Positions 1-6,901 of a stretch of 28,430 nucleotides of DNA are shown here, piece after piece; the first letter of the stretch is position 1; each line of letters starts with the position of its first letter. The notes beneath the pieces are model-generated. The model saw only the letters and a list, made by a program, of their open reading frames with translations, made no database searches and had not been told where the DNA came from. The translations under genes were made by a program, and so were the position numbers. This stretch comes from a virus, in the IMG/VR virus record IMGVR_UViG_3300047554_000118, positions 1-28,430 of that record. One strand, 5' to 3'.

Positions 1-459
1 TCCACCGCCACCTGCAGGAGCATTGATAGTAACAGTTGGGGCAGATGTGTATCCAGAACCAACGTTAGAAACAAAAATACTAGTAATAATAGAATTACCG
101 ATTGTAACAGTACCTACTTCTGCACCTGTGCCATTACCAGAAATAACAGCAGATGGAGCAGATGTATAACCAGTACCAGCATTAGTGATTGTGATACCAG
201 TAACAACACCGCTGGAAATAATAACAGTACCTTGTGCTCTAACACCACCAGTTACTTGTGGTAGGGCAAAATCTACAGTAGCTGTAGTGTATCCAGATCC
301 ACCGCTAGAAATTGTGGCAGCAGTAACTCCACCACCAGACAATCTTGCCACGCCAGTTGCAGTAACACCTCCTGGAGTTTGTGGGTTTGAGAATGTTACT
401 GTTGGAACATCAGTGTATCCAGATCCTGGTGTAGTTATTGTTACGCCAGTAACCATACC
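1..459 (-). repeat. Glycine-rich GSGYTSAPTVTI-type protein repeats inserted in gp18
   Basis: Four degenerate units of roughly 30-45 residues encode a glycine turn, Gly-Tyr-Thr, a Pro and a short beta strand, separated by valine-rich strands such as GVVTGITIT. The same type of unit recurs in gp8 at 17326-19095. The repeats run off the left edge, so the total number is not visible. Confidence 0.8.
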
Positions 460-750
460 AGTTTGAACTGCTACAGCGTTTCTTGCCTCAGCAGAATCTG
501 TTCTAACTGCGATTAAATTGTTTGTATATGATAGGAAGTTTGCAGCAGTGAAAAAGTCTGCAGCATTATGTTCTTCTGGTTTGCCAAAGTTACGAACCAA
601 TTCATTTTCTGAAGACACTGTAGTAGGAGCCAATACTGGACCCCACTGGAAATGCCCAGCAAAACCGCCAGCAGAGCTAGATACCGCTGGAACGATTGAA
701 GAAAAATCTTTTTCTGTGACTGCAACGCCTGGAGATAGTTGGAACGGCAT
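1..750 (-). CDS. 18: Tail sheath protein gp18, N-terminal part (cut by left window edge)
   Basis: This is the contractile sheath subunit that polymerises around the tail tube. The frame is open from an ATG at 748-750 to base 1, giving 250 residues with no stop. The start is set by a strong ribosome site (AAGGAGAA) about 6 bases upstream. Residues 1-90 match the T4 gp18 N-terminus in order: a LSPGV start, FQWGP near residue 34, NELVRNFGKP near 49-58, then ADFFTAANFLSYTNNLIAVR. From about residue 98 to the window edge the protein becomes glycine-rich repeats with GSGYTDVPTVTF, GSGYTTATVDF, GTGYTSAPSAVI and GSGYTSAPTVTI cores. T4 gp18 has no such repeats here, so they look like an insertion into the sheath fold, probably surface-exposed. 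The gene follows gp17 as in T4. The gp18 assignment is firm; the role of the repeats is unknown. Confidence 0.92.
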   Translation of the reverse strand, partial: MPFQLSPGVAVTEKDFSSIVPAVSSSAGGFAGHFQWGPVLAPTTVSSENELVRNFGKPEEHNAADFFTAANFLSYTNNLIAVRTDSAEARNAVAVQTGMVTGVTITTPGSGYTDVPTVTFSNPQTPGGVTATGVARLSGGGVTAATISSGGSGYTTATVDFALPQVTGGVRAQGTVIISSGVVTGITITNAGTGYTSAPSAVISGNGTGAEVGTVTIGNSIITSIFVSNVGSGYTSAPTVTINAPAGGGG

Positions 751-780
751 TGTTGTTCTCCTTGTTTAATAGTTTTACTC

Positions 781-798
781 TAGACAATTTTATGTCTA
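781..798 (-). other. Weak AT-rich inverted repeat between gp17 and gp18
   Basis: TAGACA and TGTCTA arms of 6 bp flank a 6-base AT loop in the 75-base gap between the terminase stop and the sheath start. There is no clear U-tract. It could be an mRNA processing or stability hairpin in the gp18 leader, or chance. Confidence 0.25.
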
Positions 799-803
799 CA
801 TTT

Positions 804-810
804 TATTTAG
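804..810 (-). promoter_or_regulatory. Candidate late promoter upstream of gp18 (CTAAATA)
   Basis: The minus strand reads CTAAATAAA about 54 bases before the gp18 start. It resembles the T4 late promoter TATAAATA with a changed first position. A dedicated promoter would suit a highly expressed sheath gene. The same heptamer also occurs inside coding regions, so support is modest. Confidence 0.3.
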
Positions 811-825
811 TTTTTACAGGATTTC

Positions 826-2403
826 TCAAAAGTCTAAGGGGTCTGATTCTGGCTGTCCATCATCATAGAAACCGAATGGAGTCAATTCCTCTTCAATTGC
901 CTGAATTTGCTTCTTATACATAATTTCTCTTAGGTTTATGTTATTTAGGTCTTTAAAATAACTGTTTGTAGACAACCAGCTAAACAAGACCAAAGGCATA
1001 ACCAAGTCATCATGATAACCTTCATCTGCTTCATACGAACCTTTCTTTTCGATAAATGTCGAAATTTCAGATATCGTGTCTGCGTCATTAATAATAAGTT
1101 TATTTTCTTCTACCATAGCTTTGAAGTTATGGCATCCGATTCTCTTGATTTTCTTGTCAGTGACAACACCAAGTTGTGTTTTACCACCACCAAATCCACC
1201 AGAAACGACCTGTCCACCATTTGTTCTGGTAACCATCAAAATATTCTCATACTCTAATTCTTGATACAAAATATGAGCCACTTGCTCGGAGATGTTAATC
1301 TCTAATAACACAAACGCTTCATTGTAGTCTTTGCCTACCTTGTAGATTACGTTTGGATACAGCAGTGGACTGATTTCGTTATTTCTGTACTTTGCAACAA
1401 TTCTGTAAGGTGTTTCTGTTATGTCAATAACTTGGAAGGCTGAGTAGTCGCCACCAACACCTTTGGCAACGTCGGCTATCATACAGTAAGTGTGTCCAGC
1501 TTGTGGTTTCACATAGACATCTAGACCATCTTTACTATACTGAATAGTATCTACTGACATTCTAGCAATAACATCGGCATTGACTAGGGTTAAACTAGAA
1601 CCCAAGAATTTACATAAAACCTCTTGGTTATACTTGAGGTCGCCAAGCATGGCTTTTTGTTCGTTCGCCCATGCTTCATCTCGACCTGGAATTTCCCAGT
1701 AAGGAATGAATAGTGGGACAAAACCATTGCGACCATTTTCTGCATCATTCCAAAACTTCCAAAAGTGGTTATAACCTAGTGGAGTTGAACTCAATAGAAT
1801 CTTGGTAGTTTGACCAGCAGAAATAGTTGGGTATACTGATGTAAAGAATTCTTCAGCAACGTTGTTCGGAATAATCGCAGCTTCGTCAACGTAAAGCATG
1901 TTAACAGACTTACCACGAATACCAGACTTACCAGTGGCAGCAGTGAATACTTTTGATCCGTTTTCCAGTTCAATGTCGCCTTTGTTCCAAGTAGTAACGC
2001 CTTGTTGCATCCACTTTGGTAGTAACTCATACATTGTTTGATAACGATCCAAAACTTCACGGGCAGCAGTAGCTTTGTTAGCTAGAATAGCAACAGTTTT
2101 ATTTGCTTGGAATAAGGTGTACCAAAGGATGTAAGCAGCAGAAGTAGTAGTCTTACCTTGCTGTCGTCCTTCCATAAGAATAACGCGACGGTTATTGTGG
2201 ATGATGTTTACTTTATTTTTCTGACATTCGTACAGTTTGAATAACTTTAGACCGTGATCCAGAGTAACGATCTGGCAATAGTTTTCAATAAAGTAAATCG
2301 GATCCTGAGAACACTTAATGTACTCTTGGATATTCTGTGGTGTAAACTCAACTGTAACGCCAGCCGCTTTAAGGTTAGCGTTACTATTATAAATCTCAGC
2401 CAT
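826..2403 (-). CDS. 17: Terminase large subunit gp17 (packaging ATPase-nuclease)
   Basis: This is the DNA-packaging motor that docks on the portal, translocates DNA into the prohead by ATP hydrolysis and cuts the concatemer. The 525 residues contain Walker A GRQQGKTT (79-86), Walker B VNMLYVDEAA (167-176) with catalytic Glu174, and the coupling motif LLSSTP (203-208). The C-terminal RNase H-like nuclease has acidic residues in IADVAKG (Asp311), LLEIN (Glu368) and YHDDLV (Asp465/466), in the order seen in T4 gp17. It is shorter than T4 gp17 (610 residues), mostly at the N-terminus. The start lies 3 bases beyond the gp15 stop, so its ribosome site is inside gp15 and is weak. No small-terminase (gp16) gene lies between gp15 and gp17. 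Confidence 0.96.
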   Translation of the reverse strand: MAEIYNSNANLKAAGVTVEFTPQNIQEYIKCSQDPIYFIENYCQIVTLDHGLKLFKLYECQKNKVNIIHNNRRVILMEGRQQGKTTTSAAYILWYTLFQANKTVAILANKATAAREVLDRYQTMYELLPKWMQQGVTTWNKGDIELENGSKVFTAATGKSGIRGKSVNMLYVDEAAIIPNNVAEEFFTSVYPTISAGQTTKILLSSTPLGYNHFWKFWNDAENGRNGFVPLFIPYWEIPGRDEAWANEQKAMLGDLKYNQEVLCKFLGSSLTLVNADVIARMSVDTIQYSKDGLDVYVKPQAGHTYCMIADVAKGVGGDYSAFQVIDITETPYRIVAKYRNNEISPLLYPNVIYKVGKDYNEAFVLLEINISEQVAHILYQELEYENILMVTRTNGGQVVSGGFGGGKTQLGVVTDKKIKRIGCHNFKAMVEENKLIINDADTISEISTFIEKKGSYEADEGYHDDLVMPLVLFSWLSTNSYFKDLNNINLREIMYKKQIQAIEEELTPFGFYDDGQPESDPLDF

Positions 2404-2406
2404 ATT

Positions 2407-3153
2407 TTAGAATGTGTCTTCCCAACTCTCGCTAGTTACTTGTGCTGTAGCTGGATCACCAGTTGCAGTATATGTTTGATTTGGATTAGTCAAGTCAGCA
2501 TTATTACCGACATTCGCGTTGACTGTTTGAATAACTTCTTTGCTGCCAATTCCACCAAATATGTTGGTTTTCATTTGGAATTGTAGAGTGTGTGTTACGA
2601 ATCTACGTGTTTGAAAGTCACCATCATACTCATCGGATACGCTTACACTATTCAATATGATAGGAACATCTAATTTAACGTTCATGTCTGGTACAGCATT
2701 GATAGTTAAGGTGTACTCTGGAGTGAATGTTGGGAGAATTTGTTCTAATATCTGTAGACCATCTTCTTGAGTCTTTGTCAAGATATACAAAGAAATATCA
2801 ATGTTGTATGGCACTGGAGTATACAGAGTTGGTACTGAACCTAAACCACCACCACACTTGATTTGTTGCATACGATTCATCTTACGAGTTGGATCATAAG
2901 AGTATCCATTGATCTCAAAAGACATCCTTGGTAGAGAAACGTATGTGTTGTTGTCTAGGTTTGGATCTGAATCTATTCTAACCAACCATTTTTCTTTTGG
3001 CGCATATGCAAGTGGAACTTGTAATCGTTGTACAGTTGCACCAGTCACAGAGTCGCCTTGCTTTCTGTCGATATAGATGTCACTGAACAGTCTACCGAAT
3101 GCTACGATAGACTTTCTAATTATTCCGTGATAAAAAACATTACCGTTTAACAT
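2407..3153 (-). CDS. 15: Tail terminator/completion protein gp15
   Basis: This hexameric ring protein caps the tail tube and sheath and forms the head-joining face of the neck. The 248 residues align in order with T4 gp15 (272 residues): an N-terminal FYHGIIRKSIVAFGRLFSDI resembling the T4 start, then VPLAYAPKEKW, LPRMSFEI near 83, a cluster around YNIDISLYILTKTQEDGLQI and EQILPTFTPEYT, and a final part with RRFVTHTLQFQM. Start and preceding stop share TAATG (1-base overlap with gp14), indicating translational coupling. The order gp13-gp14-gp15 is the T4 neck cluster. Confidence 0.9.
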   Translation of the reverse strand: MLNGNVFYHGIIRKSIVAFGRLFSDIYIDRKQGDSVTGATVQRLQVPLAYAPKEKWLVRIDSDPNLDNNTYVSLPRMSFEINGYSYDPTRKMNRMQQIKCGGGLGSVPTLYTPVPYNIDISLYILTKTQEDGLQILEQILPTFTPEYTLTINAVPDMNVKLDVPIILNSVSVSDEYDGDFQTRRFVTHTLQFQMKTNIFGGIGSKEVIQTVNANVGNNADLTNPNQTYTATGDPATAQVTSESWEDTF

Positions 3154-3809
3154 TAGGCAACCTCACCGAATGGGTTTGATTCATTGAACAATACATCAGC
3201 TGCTTGAGTTTTATATGCATTGTTATCGCCGTATGATTCTTGTACATCGATATCTGGTGCTTTGTCTACATCAAATGTTTTTAGATTTTCAAAGGCATCA
3301 ACTTCAGCAACACCAGTATTGATAATCTCTGATGAGTACTGGAATAGTTCTACTTGCAATTTGTACACGTACAACTTTCCTATTTGATAGAATGGATCTT
3401 GGTGTTTGACAAACTTGATCTCAAACAATCCCTTTGTCAGAGGAAAGAATATTAAATCACCTTCAGCTGGGCGATTAGGTAGTATAGAAATGTTTTGCGA
3501 TCCAACAACTTGCTCCCATCTACGACGAGAGACCACAAGCGTTGCAGACTGTTCCATCATAAGACCAAACTTTTGAACGAATGCGCCTTGCCCATCAAAG
3601 TTGTCGATGTTTTCAAAATACATCTCTAGTGGGACAGCGTGTTCAAATTTACTTAATCTGTCTTCGCCAAGAATTTCATCTTTTGATACCAGAGATCTTG
3701 GAATGTAAAGAACATCATTACCATACATCTTCAACGATTCGATGATGATATCCTCAATGAGATTTCTCTCATTGGTAGTGCCGTGTGAAAAGTATGGATT
3801 TGTTGCCAT
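3153..3809 (-). CDS. 14: Neck protein gp14 (head completion)
   Basis: This neck/connector protein works with gp13 to close the filled head before tail joining. The 218 residues follow the T4 gp14 pattern: DIIIESLKMYGNDVLYIPR (20-38), GEDRLSKF near 48, a NFDGQGAFVQKFGL segment, GDLIFFPLTKGLFEIKFV and DPFYQIGKLYVYK, and a C-terminus ending SNPFGEVA that recalls the T4 ESNPFDNDF tail. T4 gp14 is 256 residues. The start lies 3 bases after the gp13 stop (TAATAATG), consistent with coupled translation. Confidence 0.92.
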   Translation of the reverse strand: MATNPYFSHGTTNERNLIEDIIIESLKMYGNDVLYIPRSLVSKDEILGEDRLSKFEHAVPLEMYFENIDNFDGQGAFVQKFGLMMEQSATLVVSRRRWEQVVGSQNISILPNRPAEGDLIFFPLTKGLFEIKFVKHQDPFYQIGKLYVYKLQVELFQYSSEIINTGVAEVDAFENLKTFDVDKAPDIDVQESYGDNNAYKTQAADVLFNESNPFGEVA

Positions 3810-3811
3810 TA

Positions 3812-4549
3812 TTATCCCAAGAAAAAGTCTAGTGGAGCAGACTTGTTCATTAGATCGTCTTCTAAATCTTTGATCTCTGTAACGGCTTCGTCGTACAACT
3901 TATCGCCGTCCAAGATAACACCGCCTGGAAGTTGAATTCCAGAAAACTTCTTAATGTTTATAGCCCACTGCTTTTTGAATAGTGCAGTTACGTAATGTTT
4001 CAACCAAGACTCATTCCACATCTTAGTGTATGTAGTTGGGTCTAGAGCGCGATAGCATTCTACTACCACGTATTGACCTTCTTGCACATCTGATTCCCAA
4101 TTCACATCCAACATCAATCTGCCTTGGATTCTATTGAAGCGATAAAGCGTTGCGCCATTCAGCTCCATATCCAACAAAGACAAGTGACTCATAATAGTCT
4201 TGTAGTAGATGATAGAAGTTGAAGTTAAGTCATACAAGTCGTGTAATCTCAGTTGGTACTGAACGTCGAATAGACTCTTAGAAGAAGATGAATGTGAGAA
4301 AGGAATAACGCGAGTAACACCATAAACTAAGTCTGGCATTGGAAGATATTGATTTGCGATATCTTCTGCAGTCACTTGGTGTTTTAGATAAACCTTTTCA
4401 GAACCATCCCAGTGATATTGTCTCCAGTATTCGATAGCTTCGTCTATTCTATCTTCTAGCTGGACATTATCTACGTTAATTTCGACAACAGGTGCACCCA
4501 GCGCTCTAAGCGCATATTCTTTTAGTTGTTCTCTAGTGCTTACTGCCAT
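3812..4549 (-). CDS. 13: Neck protein gp13 (head completion)
   Basis: This head-completion protein binds the portal and recruits gp14. The N-terminus LKEYALRALGAPVVEINV, followed by an acidic DRIDEAIEYWRQYHWDG stretch (about 33-49), matches the diagnostic T4 gp13 start with its RRLGAP and helix motifs. The rest is a mixed fold with VECYRALDP near 163 and an acidic C-terminal helix. It is 245 residues against 309 in T4. The start is preceded by CAGGAAAATAAC. It is the first gene after the accessory cassette and has candidate late promoter motifs immediately upstream, so the neck-terminase-sheath block may be its own transcription unit. Confidence 0.92.
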   Translation of the reverse strand: MAVSTREQLKEYALRALGAPVVEINVDNVQLEDRIDEAIEYWRQYHWDGSEKVYLKHQVTAEDIANQYLPMPDLVYGVTRVIPFSHSSSSKSLFDVQYQLRLHDLYDLTSTSIIYYKTIMSHLSLLDMELNGATLYRFNRIQGRLMLDVNWESDVQEGQYVVVECYRALDPTTYTKMWNESWLKHYVTALFKKQWAINIKKFSGIQLPGGVILDGDKLYDEAVTEIKDLEDDLMNKSAPLDFFLG

Positions 4550-4566
4550 GTTATTTTCCTGAGTGT

Positions 4567-4581
4567 TATTTATTATTTATC
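4567..4581 (-). promoter_or_regulatory. Tandem candidate late promoters upstream of gp13 (GATAAATAATAAATA)
   Basis: The minus strand carries GATAAATA and AATAAATA overlapping in tandem, 18-32 bases before the gp13 start and covering the TAA stop of the asparagine-synthase-like gene. Both differ from the T4 late consensus TATAAATA only at the first base. They would start transcription close to gp13, so the more distal copy fits the spacing better. Confidence 0.5.
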
Positions 4582-5614
4582 CAGTAAAAATGTTCTGATA
4601 GTCGTCTAGTAAGAACAACCACTCAGGCTCATGGATAGAAAACGTTGAAATCTTTTTTGGTTTATTTCTAGCATAGTGTTCCATACCTCGATCTGCTAGA
4701 AAGTCTCTCATCTGCCATCTGTGTGTAAAAGAGTCGCCTTTAACTTTTGTAAATGGTTCGTTGGTGCTAATAGCCCACTGCTGAAATTCAGTAGAATCAA
4801 AAAACCCATGAATCATTTTAGCTTTTTCTGGGCTAAGAAGAATCTTGTGTTCGTATATCGCTGTATACCAGTCTAGGTTAAAAATGCAATACCATCTAAG
4901 GTCTGCAATAGTTTCTATTTTTCTTGGTGAAGTTTGAATAATTGGGTTTAAAAATTCAAGCAAGTCTTCATTAACATTACCGATATAAGACTCATATATC
5001 GTTTCTTTGTTACCTAGTGTATGATGAAACATAGCCTTATCGCCAGTAGCAAACATATCATCAGTTGGTCCGAACAATTGATTACCACACATACCACTAA
5101 CAAAGATAGAATCATCAGTATTGTGAAAGCTAAAGTTATTTCTGGCTCCAACCCTAATATCAAATAAGAAATCGTTCTTTATCTTAGATTCAAAAAGATC
5201 GCCAGATTCTATGATAGAATTATATGTGCCGAATACCCTTACTTGATCTTTATCTACAGCAAACTCTTTTAAAATGTAAAGAATATATGTACTGTCGATG
5301 CCACCAGACCACATAACATTAATTTTTTTACCAGTAGATAGAAGTTCTTTAGCTCGACGCTCTGCAACTTCATGAAAGCTAGTGTTATAGTTTTCTACTC
5401 GTTTTGGGATTGGATGAAGGTTTGGAGTTATATCGAGAAAGTGTTTCAGGTTTCCAGTCCTATCATAAACAGCATTATGCTTGTTTAGACCGAACCACTC
5501 ATAACTCTCGAATACATCTCTTGTATTAGCTAAGAATGGTGTTGACTCTATTGTTTCTCGACTTCCAGTTAGAAGTTCTGATATTAGTTGTGGGTTATAA
5601 TATAAAATAGACAT
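4577..5614 (-). CDS. Asparagine synthase-like PP-loop ATP pyrophosphatase without a glutaminase domain
   Basis: This is a 345-residue predicted ATP-dependent, AMP-forming ligase of the asparagine synthase/PP-loop superfamily. The PP-loop is clear at 99-109 (NVMWSGGIDST), and a second nucleotide-site segment, SGMCGNQLFGPTDDMF (173-188), is analogous to the Asn-synthase GADELFGGY region. A helix-rich C-terminus with DSTEFQQWAI near 272-281 fits the family. The first ~85 residues do not begin with the catalytic Cys2 of Ntn-type glutaminases and are too short for that domain, so glutamine hydrolysis is not encoded here. Family members amidate Asp, sugars or peptides or close lactams (lasso-peptide cyclases). 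The substrate cannot be read from sequence. It lies 40 bases after the DctP-like gene, with a hairpin between, and ends at the gp13 promoter region. It may modify a virion protein, or host surface sugars as suggested for other phage copies. Confidence 0.75.
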   Translation of the reverse strand: MSILYYNPQLISELLTGSRETIESTPFLANTRDVFESYEWFGLNKHNAVYDRTGNLKHFLDITPNLHPIPKRVENYNTSFHEVAERRAKELLSTGKKINVMWSGGIDSTYILYILKEFAVDKDQVRVFGTYNSIIESGDLFESKIKNDFLFDIRVGARNNFSFHNTDDSIFVSGMCGNQLFGPTDDMFATGDKAMFHHTLGNKETIYESYIGNVNEDLLEFLNPIIQTSPRKIETIADLRWYCIFNLDWYTAIYEHKILLSPEKAKMIHGFFDSTEFQQWAISTNEPFTKVKGDSFTHRWQMRDFLADRGMEHYARNKPKKISTFSIHEPEWLFLLDDYQNIFTG

Positions 5615-5631
5615 AGTGCCTCTAAGGAATC

Positions 5632-5652
5632 AAGGGAGCCGAAGCTCCCCTT
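5632..5652 (-). terminator. UUCG-loop hairpin between the DctP-like gene and the Asn-synthase-like gene
   Basis: On the minus strand GGGAGC-TTCG-GCTCCC forms a 6-bp GC-rich stem with the very stable UUCG tetraloop. Two further A-T pairs extend it beyond one bulged G. The following bases (TTGATTCCTT) are only moderately U-rich, so it is either a leaky terminator or, as for T4 intercistronic UUCG hairpins, an mRNA 3'-end stabiliser. It would lower expression of the downstream gene relative to the upstream one. Confidence 0.6.
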
Positions 5653-5654
5653 TA

Positions 5655-6602
5655 TCATTGCAATTTAATTTTTTCTACTAATCCAGGTGAGAAGTAGTCT
5701 TGAAATTTATCATATACTGTAGAAGTGATTTCTCTAAACTTAGATTCTTCTTCTTCACTCATCTTGACAACTTGAATGTCATTTTGTTTACATTGTTCAA
5801 GAATATTTGGGATATCAGCAACAGACTCTTTACGCTCTTGACGCGCTGCGTTAAATGCAGCAGTAGTCATAATCTTCTGAGTCTTTTTATCAAATTGCTT
5901 AAAGAAGTCTTGATTAACAATAATAGAAGTTAAGAACAAGCTATGTGATGTTTCGTTAACTATCTTGAAAGACTTATATTGATCTAATGGGAAAACACGA
6001 ACGTATGTAGACTCACCTGCAGCAATCTCGCCTTTGTCTGCATACTGGTTCATTTCTTCCAAAGTGATATCTTCGCGTGGAATAGAACCAAGAGCCTTAA
6101 ATGTTTCAACGGCAACTGGAGAACGAGAAGTTCTAACCACTTTACCTTTCCATGCATCTACAGTGTTTGCAGCAAATGTAGATGGAACAATACGGTAACC
6201 ACCAGAGTATGTAAATGACATAGCTTTAATGTTGGAATTCTTAGAAACCCCAGCCAATAGTTCTGTGCCAACTTCACCTTCTAGAACACGGTCAGCGTGT
6301 TCATGATCTTTGAACAAAAACGGCAGATCAAATGCATGTAGATCTTTGTTGTAGTCGCCAAGCCAAGTAGTGTAGATGTGAGACATCTCAATCTTACCTG
6401 TATTGATTAAATCCATAAGATCGTATTTTGTTACTTTCTTACCATCGTTATATTTTTCAGCATAGTCAGAAAGAGACAAAACTTCGATGTCAAACGCACC
6501 GTCCGTTTTCTCGTTAACTTCTTTTGCAAATCGTTCAGCTACCTTCAAAAACAAGCCGATTGGCTCGTGGGCGATAACCCATTTGACATGTTTAGTAGTC
6601 AT
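5655..6602 (-). CDS. TRAP-type (DctP, SBP family 7) solute-binding protein lacking a signal peptide
   Basis: This 315-residue protein has the fold signature of the periplasmic binding subunit of TRAP transporters, which capture carboxylates or related organic acids. Recognisable parts are the N-terminal strand and helix (WVIAHEPIGLFLKVAERFAK), the FDLPFLFKDHEHADRVLEG block (91-109), GGYRIVP (134-140), and WKGKVVRTSRSPVAVETFKALGSIP starting near 151, with Arg157 at the family's conserved carboxylate-binding arginine. An EMNQYADKGEIAAGE segment follows. The start ATG overlaps the stop of the 100-residue gene (ATGA). The protein begins MTTKHVKWVIAHEP with no hydrophobic signal, so it should stay in the cytoplasm or enter the virion. 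No TRAP membrane subunits are encoded nearby. Transport is therefore unlikely; it may bind a small molecule or act as a structural or adaptor protein. Family call good, role unknown. Confidence 0.75.
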   Translation of the reverse strand: MTTKHVKWVIAHEPIGLFLKVAERFAKEVNEKTDGAFDIEVLSLSDYAEKYNDGKKVTKYDLMDLINTGKIEMSHIYTTWLGDYNKDLHAFDLPFLFKDHEHADRVLEGEVGTELLAGVSKNSNIKAMSFTYSGGYRIVPSTFAANTVDAWKGKVVRTSRSPVAVETFKALGSIPREDITLEEMNQYADKGEIAAGESTYVRVFPLDQYKSFKIVNETSHSLFLTSIIVNQDFFKQFDKKTQKIMTTAAFNAARQERKESVADIPNILEQCKQNDIQVVKMSEEEESKFREITSTVYDKFQDYFSPGLVEKIKLQ

Positions 6603-6901
6603 TTTAGTTCCTCTAAAACTTTGGTTTCAAAAAACCATTTTTCTGTTTGTGATTTTAAATCTATTTGCCTTCTTAAGAAGGGAGTTCTATTATTTATAAG
6701 AATCCTAATAATACTCTCTTCTGGAATTTCTTCTTTATTTAGGATCTGGGATGTCGGTATAACCGTATCTCTGTAACCATATTCCTTCGCAGAAGAGTCG
6801 TAAAAAAAGTAGTCCTTGACCGTGAATCCCTCACATCCACTTAGCGGAGATCTAGGGTACTGATTTATCTCGAATAGAAATTCATTAATATATGGTGTCA
6901 T
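6599..6901 (-). CDS. Unknown 100-residue protein coupled to the radical SAM gene
   Basis: I do not recognise this family. It encodes 100 residues, with one Cys near position 23, several aromatic residues in VKDYFFYDSSAKEYGYRD (28-45), and a charged C-terminal half containing RRQIDLKSQTEKWFFE. No membrane segment or signal is evident. It overlaps the radical SAM stop by 4 bases (ATGA) and the DctP-like start by 4 bases (ATGA), so it is translated as the middle of a three-gene coupled set. That placement suggests an accessory subunit or substrate-handling partner of the radical SAM enzyme. A peptide-recognition role like that of PqqD-type proteins is possible from size and location, but no motif supports it. 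Confidence 0.65.
   Translation of the reverse strand: MTPYINEFLFEINQYPRSPLSGCEGFTVKDYFFYDSSAKEYGYRDTVIPTSQILNKEEIPEESIIRILINNRTPFLRRQIDLKSQTEKWFFETKVLEELK
6691..6698 (-). promoter_or_regulatory. Perfect T4-type late promoter motif TATAAATA inside the 100-residue gene
   Basis: The minus strand reads TTATAAATAATAG, an exact match to the T4 late promoter core, about 90 bases before the DctP-like start. It could give extra expression of the DctP-like and PP-loop genes independent of the radical SAM gene. It lies in coding sequence (Ile-Asn-Asn codons), so a chance AT-rich match cannot be excluded. Confidence 0.4.

Noticed and set aside
185-466. Plus-strand open frame with proline-rich repeats
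   Set aside because: It is the antisense reading of the glycine-rich repeats of gp18; Gly codons read as Pro on the other strand. The minus frame has strong homology and a good ribosome site.
1-500. Regularly spaced similar segments as a possible CRISPR array
   Set aside because: Repeats are degenerate, in frame and encode a protein motif; no identical short repeats with unique spacers.
2254-2586. 110-residue plus-strand frame across the gp17 start
   Set aside because: It is antisense to two well-supported genes (gp15 and gp17) and has a composition unlike a protein of this phage.
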